Shown piece after piece: positions 8,150 to 17,702 of a stretch of 64,000 bases of DNA. Source of the DNA: Sporisorium sorghi (Eukaryota > Basidiomycota > Ustilaginomycetes > Ustilaginales > Ustilaginaceae). The position numbers and the translations under genes were made by a program. Under the pieces are notes generated by a model. The model saw only the letters and a list, made by a program, of their open reading frames with translations, searched no databases and was not told the origin of the DNA. The stretch is taken from assembly GCA_023212695.1 (NCBI GenBank), contig JALCCG010000023.1, positions 1-64,000 of the forward strand. The letters run 5' to 3'. Numbering within the stretch: position 1 is the stretch's first letter; each line of letters opens with the position of its first letter.

Positions 8150-9145
8150 ATGGAACCGATCTTGCAGGTGAAGGACCTCAACGTATCGTTTCGTGTTCGC
8201 GGCGGTGAAGTAAAGGCTGTGCGCGGCATGAATTTTGAAGTCGGCAAGGGGGAGACGGTTGCCATCGTCGGTGAGTCCGGAAGCGGTAAAAGTGTTACTG
8301 CCCAGACCATTATGCGATTGATTCCGTCCCCGCCCTCAGAAATTAAAAAAGGAGAGGTCATTTTCCAAGGACAAGACCTTCTCAAAAAAACCAATAAACA
8401 GATGGAAGCGATTCGCGGCAAGGATATCGGAATGATTTTCCAGGATCCGATGACCTCGCTCAATCCGACCATTAGAATAGGGAAGCAGATCACGGAGGTG
8501 CTGGTTAAGCACCAAGGGATGTCCTTCTCGGAAGCAAAAAAACATGCGATTGAAATGCTGAAGCTGGTTGGCATCAAAAATGCAGAGGAACGCTTCAATC
8601 AGTATCCGCATGAGTTCTCCGGCGGTATGCGCCAGCGTGCGATGATAGCCATCGCGCTTGCATGCAAGCCGACCCTGCTGATCGCCGATGAGCCGACAAC
8701 GGCACTCGACGTTACCATTCAGGCACAGATTATGGATGTTATGAAGGAAATGCAGGAGCGCCTCGGAACATCGATCATTCTGATCACGCATGACCTTGGT
8801 GTGGTTGCCGGAATGTGTGACCGTGTTATCGTTATGTATGCAGGTGAAGTCGTGGAAACCGGAACGAAATGGGAGATATTCAAAAATCCCCAGCATCCTT
8901 ACACCAAAGGCCTGCTTCGTTCGATGCCGCGTCTGGATCAGAAAAAAGACGAGCCGCTTATTCCGATTATCGGAACACCGCCGGATCTCATTAAACCTCC
9001 GGTAGGCTGTCCGTTCGCTGCGCGCTGTGATGAAGCTATGAGAATTTGTGAACGGGTAGATCCGGGCGCAACGGAATTCAGTGACACGCATATGGCGCGC
9101 TGCTGGAATCTGCATCCGATGGCGAAGGAGGCGCAAGGTTCATGA
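8150..9145 (+). CDS. oppD: Oligopeptide ABC transporter ATP-binding protein OppD
   Basis: A 331-residue ATPase that powers the OppBC channel. It has Walker A GESGSGKS (residues 41-48), the signature FSGGMRQR and Walker [13 protein letters not shown]. The C-terminal oligopeptide/dipeptide extension has four cysteines in a GCPFAARC...C...C arrangement, which in related proteins can bind an iron-sulfur cluster. TAGGAGGTG precedes the ATG. Confidence 0.9.
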   Translation: MEPILQVKDLNVSFRVRGGEVKAVRGMNFEVGKGETVAIVGESGSGKSVTAQTIMRLIPSPPSEIKKGEVIFQGQDLLKKTNKQMEAIRGKDIGMIFQDPMTSLNPTIRIGKQITEVLVKHQGMSFSEAKKHAIEMLKLVGIKNAEERFNQYPHEFSGGMRQRAMIAIALACKPTLLIADEPTTALDVTIQAQIMDVMKEMQERLGTSIILITHDLGVVAGMCDRVIVMYAGEVVETGTKWEIFKNPQHPYTKGLLRSMPRLDQKKDEPLIPIIGTPPDLIKPPVGCPFAARCDEAMRICERVDPGATEFSDTHMARCWNLHPMAKEAQGS

Positions 9146-10080
9146 AGGATAACCACTTGATCGAGGTAAAGGGCCTTAAGAAGTATTTCAATGTCGGTAA
9201 GGGCAACATCCTTAAAGCGGTCGACGACTTGAATTTTTATATTCGCGAAGGCGAGACGCTTGGTATGGTGGGAGAGTCCGGTTGCGGCAAGTCAACAGCA
9301 GGACGGACGATTCTGCGGCTCTACGAACCAACTGCCGGCAGCGTTAACTTTAACGGAACCGACATTTACAAGCTGTCTCCGGGCAAAATGAAGGCGATGC
9401 GCCGTGACATGCAGATGATTTTCCAGGATCCGTATGCCTCGCTGAATCCAAGATTTACGGTTTCGGATATCATCGGAGAAGCACTGGATATTCACGGAAT
9501 GGCAGGCAGCCGCGCCGAGCGCAAGAAGCGGATCGAGGAGCTGCTGGATATGGTTGGCTTGAATAGTGACCATTCGACGCGTTACCCTCATGAATTTTCT
9601 GGCGGTCAGCGTCAACGGATCGGGATAGCCCGTGCACTTGCGGTTAACCCTAAATTCATCATTTGTGATGAACCGATCTCAGCGCTTGACGTTTCCATCC
9701 AGGCGCAGGTTGTTAACTTGCTGAAGGACTTGCAGGATCGTCTTGGCCTGACTTATCTCTTCATTGCGCATGACTTGTCCATGGTTAAGCATATCAGTGA
9801 CCGGGTAGCGGTAATGTACTTGGGTAAAATGGTGGAGCTGGCAGATAGTGAAGAACTGTATGCGAATCCGATCCATCCGTACACCAAAACATTGCTGTCC
9901 GCGATTCCGATTCCGGATCCGGAAATCGAGGCAAACAAAAAACGTCTCAAGCTCGAGAATGATATGCAGGGACCGATTTCAGCAGCCAAAGGCGAGGACG
10001 GAACCGTCCAGCTGGACGTGAAGGATTCGGAGCTGGTAGAGGTATCTAAAGGACACTGGGTTGCTAAAGCCTACGCTTAA
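9142..10080 (+). CDS. oppF: Oligopeptide ABC transporter ATP-binding protein OppF
   Basis: A 312-residue second ATPase of the Opp transporter. It has Walker A GESGCGKST (residues 44-52), FSGGQRQR and IICDEPISALD. It overlaps oppD by four bases (ATGA), so translation is coupled. Unlike OppD, the C-terminal extension has no cysteine cluster and is instead rich in Lys, Asp and Glu before the final VSKGHWVA motif. Confidence 0.9.
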   Translation: MKDNHLIEVKGLKKYFNVGKGNILKAVDDLNFYIREGETLGMVGESGCGKSTAGRTILRLYEPTAGSVNFNGTDIYKLSPGKMKAMRRDMQMIFQDPYASLNPRFTVSDIIGEALDIHGMAGSRAERKKRIEELLDMVGLNSDHSTRYPHEFSGGQRQRIGIARALAVNPKFIICDEPISALDVSIQAQVVNLLKDLQDRLGLTYLFIAHDLSMVKHISDRVAVMYLGKMVELADSEELYANPIHPYTKTLLSAIPIPDPEIEANKKRLKLENDMQGPISAAKGEDGTVQLDVKDSELVEVSKGHWVAKAYA

Positions 10081-10117
10081 AGCGCGCTTGTCCTAAATCC
10101 AGAAATGCTGATCTCTA

Positions 10118-10157
10118 GAATAGCCGCCGGCTTGTATGCCGGCGGCTATTCTTTTCC
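10118..10157 (+). terminator. Strong intrinsic terminator of the opp operon
   Basis: GAATAGCCGCCGGC (10118-10131) and GCCGGCGGCTATTC (10138-10151) form a perfect 14-base-pair stem with a six-base loop, followed by TTTTCCTTT. Confidence 0.9.
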
Positions 10158-10270
10158 TTTGACGCAGAATGCCAACATTCGGTACAATCAAGAAAGGCTA
10201 ATCATATATAAGAAATTCGAGTGCTTAACAATCTAGATTTGGTTGCGACGCAGAATAGGAGGCAGACCTC

Positions 10271-11902
10271 ATGAATATCGTTCCGGAACCATTGTCCCTC
10301 GCTTCGCGTCTCGCTCAGGATTATATTCACCACTTCGAACGGGTAAGCGGGTTCTATGGTGAAGATCATCGCAGCGAGCACGGCTATGCCGAGCGGGTAA
10401 AATGGCTGGATCTTTCCGAAGATAAGCGAGTTCAGCGTAAAGTGCTGGTAGACTGTCTTCGTACGTATAATCAGCTACACAATGATCATCCCGCCGTACA
10501 TACATCACTCCAGCTTCTGGAGCAGCCGGGAACGGTAACCATGGTTGGCGGACAGCAAAGCGGGCTGTTCACTGGACCCCTGCTAGTTATATATAAAGCG
10601 ATTACCGTCATTCAAGCCGCCCGTGAAGCGGAGGAACGCTTGAATCGTCCCGTTGTGCCTGTGTTCTGGATTGCTGGGGAGGATCATGACTGGGATGAAG
10701 TGAATCATACCTTTTTCCTACGTCAGGACCAGCAGATTTCCAAAATCAAGCTCGACGCAAAGGATGGGCTTAGAACGTCTGTGAGTTACACTGGCGTTGT
10801 CGAAGAGGATTGGAATTTGATGCTGTCAGAGCTTCAAACGAAGCTGTCAGACAGCGAGTACAAGGCAGATATATTGAAGCTGGCACGTGATGCGTGTAAC
10901 GGCTCGAGGGGGCTCAGCGAGGCCTTCGCTAAACTGATCAACCGTTTGTTTGGCAAATATGGCCTCATACTGCTGGATTCGGCGGACCCCGGACTTCGGG
11001 CGCTGGAAGTACCTGTATTCGAATCGCTGATCACTCATAATGAAACCTTAGGACTTTCGTATCAGCAGGCTGCAAGGGATATCAAGGGACTTGGTTATGA
11101 TGTTCAGGCCGATGTTTCCGAGAATGGGGCTAACCTGTTCTACCTGCATGAAGGCAGACGCTTGCTGCTGTACCGGGAGGGGAGTGTATTCTCTGACCGT
11201 AAAGGCATGGTTACGCTCACAGAGCAGGAACTTCTTCGAGATTTGCATGCGCATCCCGAGCGTTTCAGCAACAATGTGCTGACTCGCCCAATTATGCAGG
11301 ATTGTCTGCTGCCTGTGCTGGGAACGATACTCGGTCCGGGGGAAATTTCTTATTGGGCGATTACGCGTTATGCCTTTGCTGATTTAGGTCTGCAGATGCC
11401 GCTGATCATACCGAGAATGTCGTTCTCCATCGTAGACGGAACCGTCCATAAACTCATGGAGAAATATGAAATATCCTTCGAAGATGTTCATAACCGCCTC
11501 GACAAGAAGCGCGAGACATGGCTTGCGAGCAAGGACGAACTGAATCTGGAGGATCGATTCAGCAAGACCCGTGAACAATTTGAAGCTGTATATCAACCCT
11601 TAATAGAAGATCTTGGCAGAATGCAGTCAGGACTGTTAAAATTAGGATTAACCAATAAAGATAAGATATTGGAGCAGATGGATTACCTGTTGAGTAAATC
11701 CCGGAATGCATTGGAACAGCAGCATGAGGCCGCCTTGGCACAGTGGAAGCGGATCGAGCAAACGCTGTTACCGGAAGGCAAGCCTCAGGAGAGGGTGTAC
11801 AACATCCTTGAATACATGAATCGTTATGGATTGAATCTGGTGGATAGCCTGATGGAAATCCCATACGAAAGTTCGGGCATTCACCGGGTTGTTTACGTAT
11901 AA
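10271..11902 (+). CDS. bshC: Bacillithiol synthase (cysteine-adding enzyme)
   Basis: A 543-residue cytoplasmic enzyme that adds cysteine to glucosamine-malate in the last step of bacillithiol synthesis. The family length is about 540. Recognisable blocks are TVVGGQQ-like (GTVTMVGGQQSGLFTGP), PVFWIAGEDHDWDEVNH and the closing NILEYMNRYG. In Bacillus this gene (yllA) sits directly before mraZ; here an S-adenosylhomocysteinase gene intervenes. AGGAGGCAG precedes the ATG. Confidence 0.9.
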   Translation: MNIVPEPLSLASRLAQDYIHHFERVSGFYGEDHRSEHGYAERVKWLDLSEDKRVQRKVLVDCLRTYNQLHNDHPAVHTSLQLLEQPGTVTMVGGQQSGLFTGPLLVIYKAITVIQAAREAEERLNRPVVPVFWIAGEDHDWDEVNHTFFLRQDQQISKIKLDAKDGLRTSVSYTGVVEEDWNLMLSELQTKLSDSEYKADILKLARDACNGSRGLSEAFAKLINRLFGKYGLILLDSADPGLRALEVPVFESLITHNETLGLSYQQAARDIKGLGYDVQADVSENGANLFYLHEGRRLLLYREGSVFSDRKGMVTLTEQELLRDLHAHPERFSNNVLTRPIMQDCLLPVLGTILGPGEISYWAITRYAFADLGLQMPLIIPRMSFSIVDGTVHKLMEKYEISFEDVHNRLDKKRETWLASKDELNLEDRFSKTREQFEAVYQPLIEDLGRMQSGLLKLGLTNKDKILEQMDYLLSKSRNALEQQHEAALAQWKRIEQTLLPEGKPQERVYNILEYMNRYGLNLVDSLMEIPYESSGIHRVVYV

Positions 11903-11943
11903 TGAGCAGGAATTCAATCATCAGATCACGGGAGGCTGTTAAT

Positions 11944-13212
11944 ATGAGCTCATCATCAATACAAACCAGCAATATTACCGACTTGAAACTGGCACCGGAA
12001 GGCCATCTGAAAATTGATTGGGTGCAGGCGCATATGCCGGTACTGAACCGGGTGCGCGAGCAGTTCGAACAAGAACAGCCATTCAAAGGCTTGAAAGTGG
12101 CCATTTCCTTGCATCTGGAAGCGAAGACAGCTTATCTGGCAAAGGTCATTCAGGCTGGCGGAGCTGAAGTGACCATTACCGGCAGTAATCCGTTGTCTAC
12201 GCAAGACGATGTATGCGCTGCGCTGGTAGAAGACGGAATCACGGTGTTTGCCAAGTATAATCCGGATCCGGCAGAGTATAAGCAGCACCTCATTTCAACT
12301 CTGGAGACAAGACCGGATTTGATCATTGATGATGGCGGGGATCTCGTAACAATACTCCACTCGGAGCGCACGGATCTGCTTGAAGGAATCCGGGGTGGTG
12401 CCGAAGAGACTACAACAGGAATCCTGCGTCTGAAGTCGCTTGAGAAAGAAGGCTCTCTGAAATTCCCGATGGTCGCTGTAAATGATGCGTATTGCAAATA
12501 CTTATTTGATAACCGGTACGGAACCGGGCAATCGGTATGGGACGGAATCAACCGGACAACAAATCTGGTTGTTGCAGGCAAAACCGTCGTCGTTGTAGGG
12601 TATGGCTGGTGCGGCAAAGGCGTGGCTATGCGCGCTAAAGGTCTTGGCGCCAACGTCATTGTGACCGAGATTGATCCTATTAAGGCGGTTGAGGCTTACA
12701 TGGATGGCTTCCACGTTATGCCGATGCGTGAAGCAGCGAAGCTGGGAGATTTCTTCGTCACGGTGACAGGCAACCGGGATGTAATCAGCGGGGAAGATTT
12801 CGATGTCATGAAAGACGGAGCGATCCTGTCGAATGCCGGTCATTTTGATGTAGAAGTCAATAAGCCGGACCTCACGGAACGTTCCAAGTCGGTTCGTACG
12901 GTTCGACGCAATATCGAGGAATATCATCTGAACGATGGCCGCAAGATTTATCTGCTTGCAGAAGGCCGCCTTGTGAATCTTGCAGCAGGAGACGGGCATC
13001 CCGCAGAAATCATGGATATGACGTTTGCGCTTCAGGCGTTGTCGCTTAAACATGTGAATGATCAATACCAGCGTATCGGTAACCGTGTCGTTAATGTTCC
13101 ATACGAATTGGATCAACAGGTTGCATTATATAAATTGGAAAGTCTAGGTATCCAAATTGACAGCCTGAGCGATGAGCAGAAATCCTACTTGGACAGCTGG
13201 GCTCAGCACTAA
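11944..13212 (+). CDS. ahcY: Adenosylhomocysteinase (S-adenosylhomocysteine hydrolase)
   Basis: A 422-residue NAD-dependent enzyme that splits S-adenosylhomocysteine into adenosine and homocysteine, clearing the product of methyltransferases. It has the substrate-domain block HLEAKTAYLAKVI, the NAD-binding motif GYGWCGKG (about 219-226) and a SNAGHFDVEV block. ATG 11944 was chosen because GGGAGG precedes it and the family N-terminus fits; a start at 11902 overlapping the bshC stop would add 14 unlike residues. The GYGWCGKG wording is of the type seen in archaeal and thermophile enzymes rather than the GYGDVGKG of animals. Many Bacilli use Pfs and LuxS instead. Confidence 0.9.
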   Translation: MSSSSIQTSNITDLKLAPEGHLKIDWVQAHMPVLNRVREQFEQEQPFKGLKVAISLHLEAKTAYLAKVIQAGGAEVTITGSNPLSTQDDVCAALVEDGITVFAKYNPDPAEYKQHLISTLETRPDLIIDDGGDLVTILHSERTDLLEGIRGGAEETTTGILRLKSLEKEGSLKFPMVAVNDAYCKYLFDNRYGTGQSVWDGINRTTNLVVAGKTVVVVGYGWCGKGVAMRAKGLGANVIVTEIDPIKAVEAYMDGFHVMPMREAAKLGDFFVTVTGNRDVISGEDFDVMKDGAILSNAGHFDVEVNKPDLTERSKSVRTVRRNIEEYHLNDGRKIYLLAEGRLVNLAAGDGHPAEIMDMTFALQALSLKHVNDQYQRIGNRVVNVPYELDQQVALYKLESLGIQIDSLSDEQKSYLDSWAQH

Positions 13213-13238
13213 TACCGCAGCACCTTTAGATCATTTGC

Positions 13239-13281
13239 AAACCTCCTTTTATTCCCAATGAGGAATGAAAGGAGGTTTTTT
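13239..13281 (+). terminator. Intrinsic terminator after ahcY
   Basis: AAACCTCCTTT pairs with AAAGGAGGTTT, with an inner ATTCC/GGAAT pairing and a six-T tail. It separates the bshC-ahcY unit from the dcw cluster. Confidence 0.85.
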
Positions 13282-13342
13282 GTGCGGTAGTTCTGAGAGA
13301 AAGTTCCAAAAAAACAAATGCATCTTTGAAGGAATTTGATTC

Positions 13343-13400
13343 TTGACGCCGAATCTATTATCCTAAAGTGGTGGAAAGTGGTGCAAAGTGGGGAATCGGG
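13343..13400 (+). promoter_or_regulatory. mraZ control region with MraZ operator repeats
   Basis: Three direct repeats of AAAGTGGNGN start at 13365, 13375 and 13385 with an exact 10-base period, followed by a fourth degenerate unit (ATCGGGG). MraZ of other bacteria binds spaced TGGGN/GTGGNG repeats in front of its own gene and represses the cluster. Promoter elements are close by (TTGACG at 13343, TATTAT at 13356) but are not correctly spaced to each other, so the start site is uncertain. Confidence 0.75.
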
Positions 13401-13420
13401 GTTAAGGAGTGGAATGCCTG

Positions 13421-13858
13421 ATGTTCATGGGGGAGTTTCAGCATAGCATCGACGATAAGGGGAGAATCATTATCCCTGCTAAATTTCGTGACCTCCTGGG
13501 CAATTCATTTATCGTAACCCGCGGTTTGGATAACTGCCTCTTTGTATACCCCCGAGATGAATGGGCCATCATGGAGCAGAAGCTCAAGTCCCTGCCACTC
13601 ATGAAGTCGGATGCACGCGCATTTACCCGGTTTTTTTTCTCCGGGGCGACGGAATGTGAATGGGATAAACAGGGAAGGGTAAATTTGCCGGGCAATTTGC
13701 GCGAGTTCGCCAAGCTCGAGAAAGAATGCGTCGTCATCGGCGTATCGAGCCGAGTGGAGATCTGGAGCAAGGAGCAGTGGCAAAATTACTATCAGCAGTC
13801 GGAGGAAACATTTAACGACATTGCTGAGAAGCTGGTAGACTTTGATTTTGATCTATGA
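13421..13858 (+). CDS. mraZ: Transcriptional regulator MraZ
   Basis: A 145-residue protein with two AbrB-like swapped-hairpin domains: [21 protein letters not shown], then [19 protein letters not shown]. It binds repeats upstream of its own gene and represses the dcw cluster in characterised species. ATG 13421 gives the usual MFMGEFQ start and has TAAGGAG at the right distance; an in-frame GTG at 13409 lies inside that site. rsmH follows. Confidence 0.95.
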   Translation: MFMGEFQHSIDDKGRIIIPAKFRDLLGNSFIVTRGLDNCLFVYPRDEWAIMEQKLKSLPLMKSDARAFTRFFFSGATECEWDKQGRVNLPGNLREFAKLEKECVVIGVSSRVEIWSKEQWQNYYQQSEETFNDIAEKLVDFDFDL

Positions 13859-13933
13859 CCAACATGTGAAACTTTGTAAATGGACAAGTATTACTTAAAA
13901 ATCATGAATGAGAAACAATGGAGGGCTGCAGCT

Positions 13934-14887
13934 TTGTTCCATCACATCACAGTGCTTAAGCAAGAAGCGACAGAAGGGCTGCGCATCAAACCAGACGGTA
14001 TATATGTTGACTGTACGCTCGGGGGAGCAGGGCACAGCTCGCTCATTGCTTCCCAACTAAGTTCGAATGGCCGGTTAATCGCACTGGATCAGGACGACTG
14101 GGCATTGAACAATGCCAGGGAAGTCATGAAGCCTTACGTGGACCGGATTACCCTTGTCAAAACTAACTTTCGCGATCTGGAGGAGGTGCTCCGAAGCGAA
14201 GTGGGAGTTGACGAGAACGGGCAGCCACAAGTTGACGGTATACTGTTCGATTTGGGCGTATCTTCTCCGCAATTCGATGAGGGGGAGAGAGGGTTTAGTT
14301 ATAATCATGACGCCCCGCTGGACATGCGGATGGATCAATCCGCTGAGCTTACGGCAGCCAAGATTGTAAACGAATGGCCGGAACAGGAAATCGCACGAAT
14401 ATTGTACGAATACGGCGAAGAGAAATTTTCAAGGCGAATTGCGAAGGTTATTGTGGAAAGAAGGGTACAGGGTCCTATTCACACAACCGGAGAGCTTGTC
14501 GAAATGATAAAGGAAGGGATTCCAGCCGCAGCTCGGAGAACGGGCGGCCACCCAGCTAAACGCAGCTTTCAAGCGTTTCGCATTGCGGTAAATGATGAGC
14601 TCGGTGCATTCAAAGACGCGCTTCACCAAGCCGTGAGATGTCTTGCACCAGGTGGTAGAGTCTCCGTCATCACTTTCCACTCGCTCGAAGATCGGATATG
14701 CAAACAGATATTCAACAGTTACATTCCCAAGTGCACATGCCCTCCTGATTTTCCGATGTGTGTATGCGGAGGCGGCCAAGGTGACCTGAAGCTGGTTAAC
14801 CGTAAACCGCTCATCCCCTCAGTGGAAGAGATTGAGAGTAATCCAAGAGCACGATCGGCGAAGCTGCGGATTGCGGAGAAACTGTAG
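13934..14887 (+). CDS. rsmH: 16S rRNA (cytosine-1402-N4) methyltransferase RsmH (MraW)
   Basis: A 317-residue SAM-dependent enzyme that methylates C1402 of 16S rRNA in the decoding centre. It has [12 protein letters not shown] (SAM motif), [12 protein letters not shown] and the closing [14 protein letters not shown]. The start is taken as TTG 13934, eight bases after a clean GGAGGG (13920-13925), giving the usual FHHITVL beginning. ATG codons at 13880 and 13904 are in frame but have no ribosome site and would add residues absent from the family. Confidence 0.9.
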   Translation: MFHHITVLKQEATEGLRIKPDGIYVDCTLGGAGHSSLIASQLSSNGRLIALDQDDWALNNAREVMKPYVDRITLVKTNFRDLEEVLRSEVGVDENGQPQVDGILFDLGVSSPQFDEGERGFSYNHDAPLDMRMDQSAELTAAKIVNEWPEQEIARILYEYGEEKFSRRIAKVIVERRVQGPIHTTGELVEMIKEGIPAAARRTGGHPAKRSFQAFRIAVNDELGAFKDALHQAVRCLAPGGRVSVITFHSLEDRICKQIFNSYIPKCTCPPDFPMCVCGGGQGDLKLVNRKPLIPSVEEIESNPRARSAKLRIAEKL

Positions 14888-14919
14888 AACGTAAAATCCC
14901 TGAAGAAGGAGAATCAGCC

Positions 14920-15336
14920 ATGGCTTACACGCGCGGCAATTTAGCCGTACAGGAGAGACAGAAGGAAACGCAGCAGCAGTCCGCTTATCTCGAGAAGACG
15001 AAAGTCATTAAACGTCGTTCCCAGCTTCCCCAAAAAGAAAAGCTGCTGTATTTGTTGTCCGTGGTGTTCGTGGTTGTTGTCATGGGCGTCATCGGCATGA
15101 GCCATGTTCATTCTTATGATTTGAACCGGCAGATTCATGATACGGACAATAAGATAGTAGAAGCGAAACGGAATATCAATCAGCTTCAGGTTGAGAAGCA
15201 GACACTGGAGACGCAAGTATTGGAGAAGGCCAAAGAGCTTGGTTATGTGCCTATTGAGGATGACAACGCGATCCATCTATCACCCGTCTCGGGATCAACC
15301 GGGACACAGGATTCAGACTCGGGACAAAATGATTGA
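14920..15336 (+). CDS. ftsL: Cell division protein FtsL
   Basis: A 138-residue bitopic membrane protein of the divisome. It has a basic cytoplasmic segment (about 1-45), one transmembrane helix (about 47-66) and an extracytoplasmic coiled coil (about 70-110). It forms a complex with DivIB and DivIC that activates septal wall synthesis. It is placed by location (between rsmH and pbpB) and topology because FtsL sequences diverge. The Ser/Asp-rich tail (115-138) is longer than in Bacillus. AAGGAGAA precedes the ATG. Confidence 0.85.
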   Translation: MAYTRGNLAVQERQKETQQQSAYLEKTKVIKRRSQLPQKEKLLYLLSVVFVVVVMGVIGMSHVHSYDLNRQIHDTDNKIVEAKRNINQLQVEKQTLETQVLEKAKELGYVPIEDDNAIHLSPVSGSTGTQDSDSGQND

Positions 15337-15354
15337 AGTGTGAGGTTTTGACCG

Positions 15355-17616
15355 ATGATAAAAAAAATTAAACTGCGTACCGTGCTAATAGGGGGATGTA
15401 TAACCCTCTTTTTTGCTTTATTGATTGGTCGGGTGTTTTGGCTGCAGGTCATTGACAACGATTTTTGGAAGGAACAAGCCGTGTCGAAATGGTCGCGCAA
15501 ACAGGATCTTCCCGCAACGCGCGGGACGATTATGGATCGGGACGGCGATATCATGGCTATGGATGCCCCTGCGTTTACGGTTGTTCTGAACCCGGCCGTC
15601 ATTCAAGCTAACGGCTTGGAGAACGAGGTGGTAAAGGGGCTGCATGAAATTCTCGGCAAGGATGAGGATGAGCTCCGTAAACTGGTCAAGGCCAAAAATG
15701 AAAAAGGTGAGTACCTCCAGGGCCGGGAAGTCCGCAATGAAGGATGGAAAATCGACCAGGAGAAGATGGAAGAGGTTAAAGAATTTAGTGATGGCTTGAA
15801 CCAAAAATTAAAGGCTGCCGGTAAAGTGGCGGATTCGGGCATCGGCTTTCAAAGAGAGTCAAAACGCTATTATCCCCAGAAGACATTGGCTGCGCATATC
15901 CTGGGATATACCGAGCGTCAGGGTAAGGCTGTCGGGGGTATTGAGCAATACTATGATGAGGATCTGAAGGGAACCGACGGATTCGCTGCGTACAAGAGCG
16001 ATAAGAAAGGGATCAAGCTCCCGAGCGAGGATGAGTTATACCAGCCTGCGATAAATGGGAAAAATTTAGTACTGACGATGGACGATACAATCCAGTATTA
16101 TATCGAGGAAGCGATGCGCGAGACGTATAACCAGTATAAACCAATCAGTATGACGGTGATCGCGGCGGATCCGAACACGATGGAAATACTGGGAATGGCC
16201 AATATGCCAACTTTTGATCCCAATACATATTCGGAATGGAATCAAAAGAATTTTAATAATCATGCTGTGCGGTCCATATATGAGCCGGGATCGACCTTCA
16301 AGATTGTAACGCTGGCCAGTGCCGTGCAGGAGAAGCTGTTTAACCCGGGTGCCATTTATCAATCTGGATCCATAAGAGCGGGGGGAAGAACCCACCGCGA
16401 CATTAACAGCGTAGGGTGGGGTCCAATCACCTACTTGGAAGGCGTGAAGAAGTCGAGTAACGTCGCTTTTGTAAAATTGGGCTACGAAATGCTCGGTAAG
16501 GAGCGATTTACGAACTATATTCGGGATTTCGGGTTTACGGAGAAAACGAATATCGATCTCCCGCATGAAGTTTTGGGTACCTTGAATATGACTTATGATT
16601 CCGATATTTCAACCATGACCTACGGTTATGCCGTATCTGTAACGCCTATTCAACAGATTGCGGCCATTTCGGCCGTTGCCAATGGAGGCAAGCTCATGGT
16701 CCCTCATATGGTGAAGGAGATCGAAGATCCCAACACGGGCAAGGTTCAGAAAATTGAGCCGGAAGTTGTTCGGCAGGTCATCACTCCTGAGGCAGCCCGT
16801 GAAACTGGGAAATATCTTGAACAGGTTGTTGCCGATCAAGATATCGGGACCGGATGGAGGGCTTATATTGACGGTTATCGTGTTGCGGGAAAAACCGGTA
16901 CCGCTATTAAATCCAGTGATGGATATAAAGATCGTTCCAAACAAGTTGTCTCATTTATAGGATACGCTCCGGTCGAGAATCCGAAAATTGCCGTGCTGGT
17001 CATCATTGACGAACCAAACGTGGAAAAGGGCGGCGGCGCACTGGCAGCACCTATATTTAAAGAGATTGTCTCCAAGACATTGACCTATTGGGGCGTTCCC
17101 AAATCGAACAGTACTCCGGATAAAGAAAAATCGAATCCGGGAACGGCTCCGAAGGATTTCCCTGAAGCACCAGACTTTACGGGGATGAAGCTCAGCGAAG
17201 CAAAAGCCAAACTTCTAGAGGATGGAGTGGCGTTTGAGACTTTGGGTAATGGAAGCACGGTGAAGGAGCAATATCCGCCTCCAAAAGCTACCATTAGTGC
17301 AGGACAGCGTATTTATCTTCTAACAGAGGATAGTCCGACGATGGAAATTCCGAATTTAGAGGGCGAATCGCTAAGGGATGCAATGGAAGTGCTCACACTG
17401 ATGAAAGTAAAGGTTAACGTTCAGGGCGAGGGCTACGTTGCTTCCCAATTGGAAGCCAAAGAGAATGGTCAGCGAATCGTGCAATTAACACTTAAATCCG
17501 CGGAGGAATTGTTAACAGGAACCGATACCCCGGAGGATGAAGCTGAGCCTCCTGCGGATAACGAAGCCGGAGCAACCGGCGAAGGTGAAACTGAAGGCAA
17601 GGCAGATGGGGAATAG
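15355..17616 (+). CDS. pbpB: Septal transpeptidase PBP2B with two PASTA repeats
   Basis: A 753-residue class B penicillin-binding protein that cross-links septal peptidoglycan. One N-terminal helix (about 8-26) anchors it, then a dimerisation domain (RGTIMDRDG), then the transpeptidase domain: active-site Ser313 in STFK, S367-S-N369, and K513-T-G. Two PASTA repeats occupy about 600-712, followed by an acidic Glu/Gly-rich tail. It is longer than the Bacillus protein (about 716), mostly from the tail. The ribosome site GAGG (15342-15345) is modest. Confidence 0.9.
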   Translation: MIKKIKLRTVLIGGCITLFFALLIGRVFWLQVIDNDFWKEQAVSKWSRKQDLPATRGTIMDRDGDIMAMDAPAFTVVLNPAVIQANGLENEVVKGLHEILGKDEDELRKLVKAKNEKGEYLQGREVRNEGWKIDQEKMEEVKEFSDGLNQKLKAAGKVADSGIGFQRESKRYYPQKTLAAHILGYTERQGKAVGGIEQYYDEDLKGTDGFAAYKSDKKGIKLPSEDELYQPAINGKNLVLTMDDTIQYYIEEAMRETYNQYKPISMTVIAADPNTMEILGMANMPTFDPNTYSEWNQKNFNNHAVRSIYEPGSTFKIVTLASAVQEKLFNPGAIYQSGSIRAGGRTHRDINSVGWGPITYLEGVKKSSNVAFVKLGYEMLGKERFTNYIRDFGFTEKTNIDLPHEVLGTLNMTYDSDISTMTYGYAVSVTPIQQIAAISAVANGGKLMVPHMVKEIEDPNTGKVQKIEPEVVRQVITPEAARETGKYLEQVVADQDIGTGWRAYIDGYRVAGKTGTAIKSSDGYKDRSKQVVSFIGYAPVENPKIAVLVIIDEPNVEKGGGALAAPIFKEIVSKTLTYWGVPKSNSTPDKEKSNPGTAPKDFPEAPDFTGMKLSEAKAKLLEDGVAFETLGNGSTVKEQYPPPKATISAGQRIYLLTEDSPTMEIPNLEGESLRDAMEVLTLMKVKVNVQGEGYVASQLEAKENGQRIVQLTLKSAEELLTGTDTPEDEAEPPADNEAGATGEGETEGKADGE

Positions 17617-17637
17617 CTTGTTCTAACCCAAGGTTGT

Positions 17638-17679
17638 CCCGAATACTCATGTGAAGAACGCATTTCATGAGCTTTCGGG
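17638..17679 (+). other. Hairpin between pbpB and spoVD
   Basis: CCCGAA...CTCATG pairs with CATGAG...TTCGGG. There is no T tract, so it is unlikely to be a simple terminator. It could protect or set the processing point of the dcw message. Confidence 0.45.
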
Positions 17680-17702
17680 TTCAAACGGGGAGGGAAGCTT
17701 AG

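Noticed and set aside
13343..13361. TTGACG and TATTAT as a promoter for mraZ
   Set aside because: They are only seven bases apart, far from the 16-18 needed, so they cannot form one promoter together.
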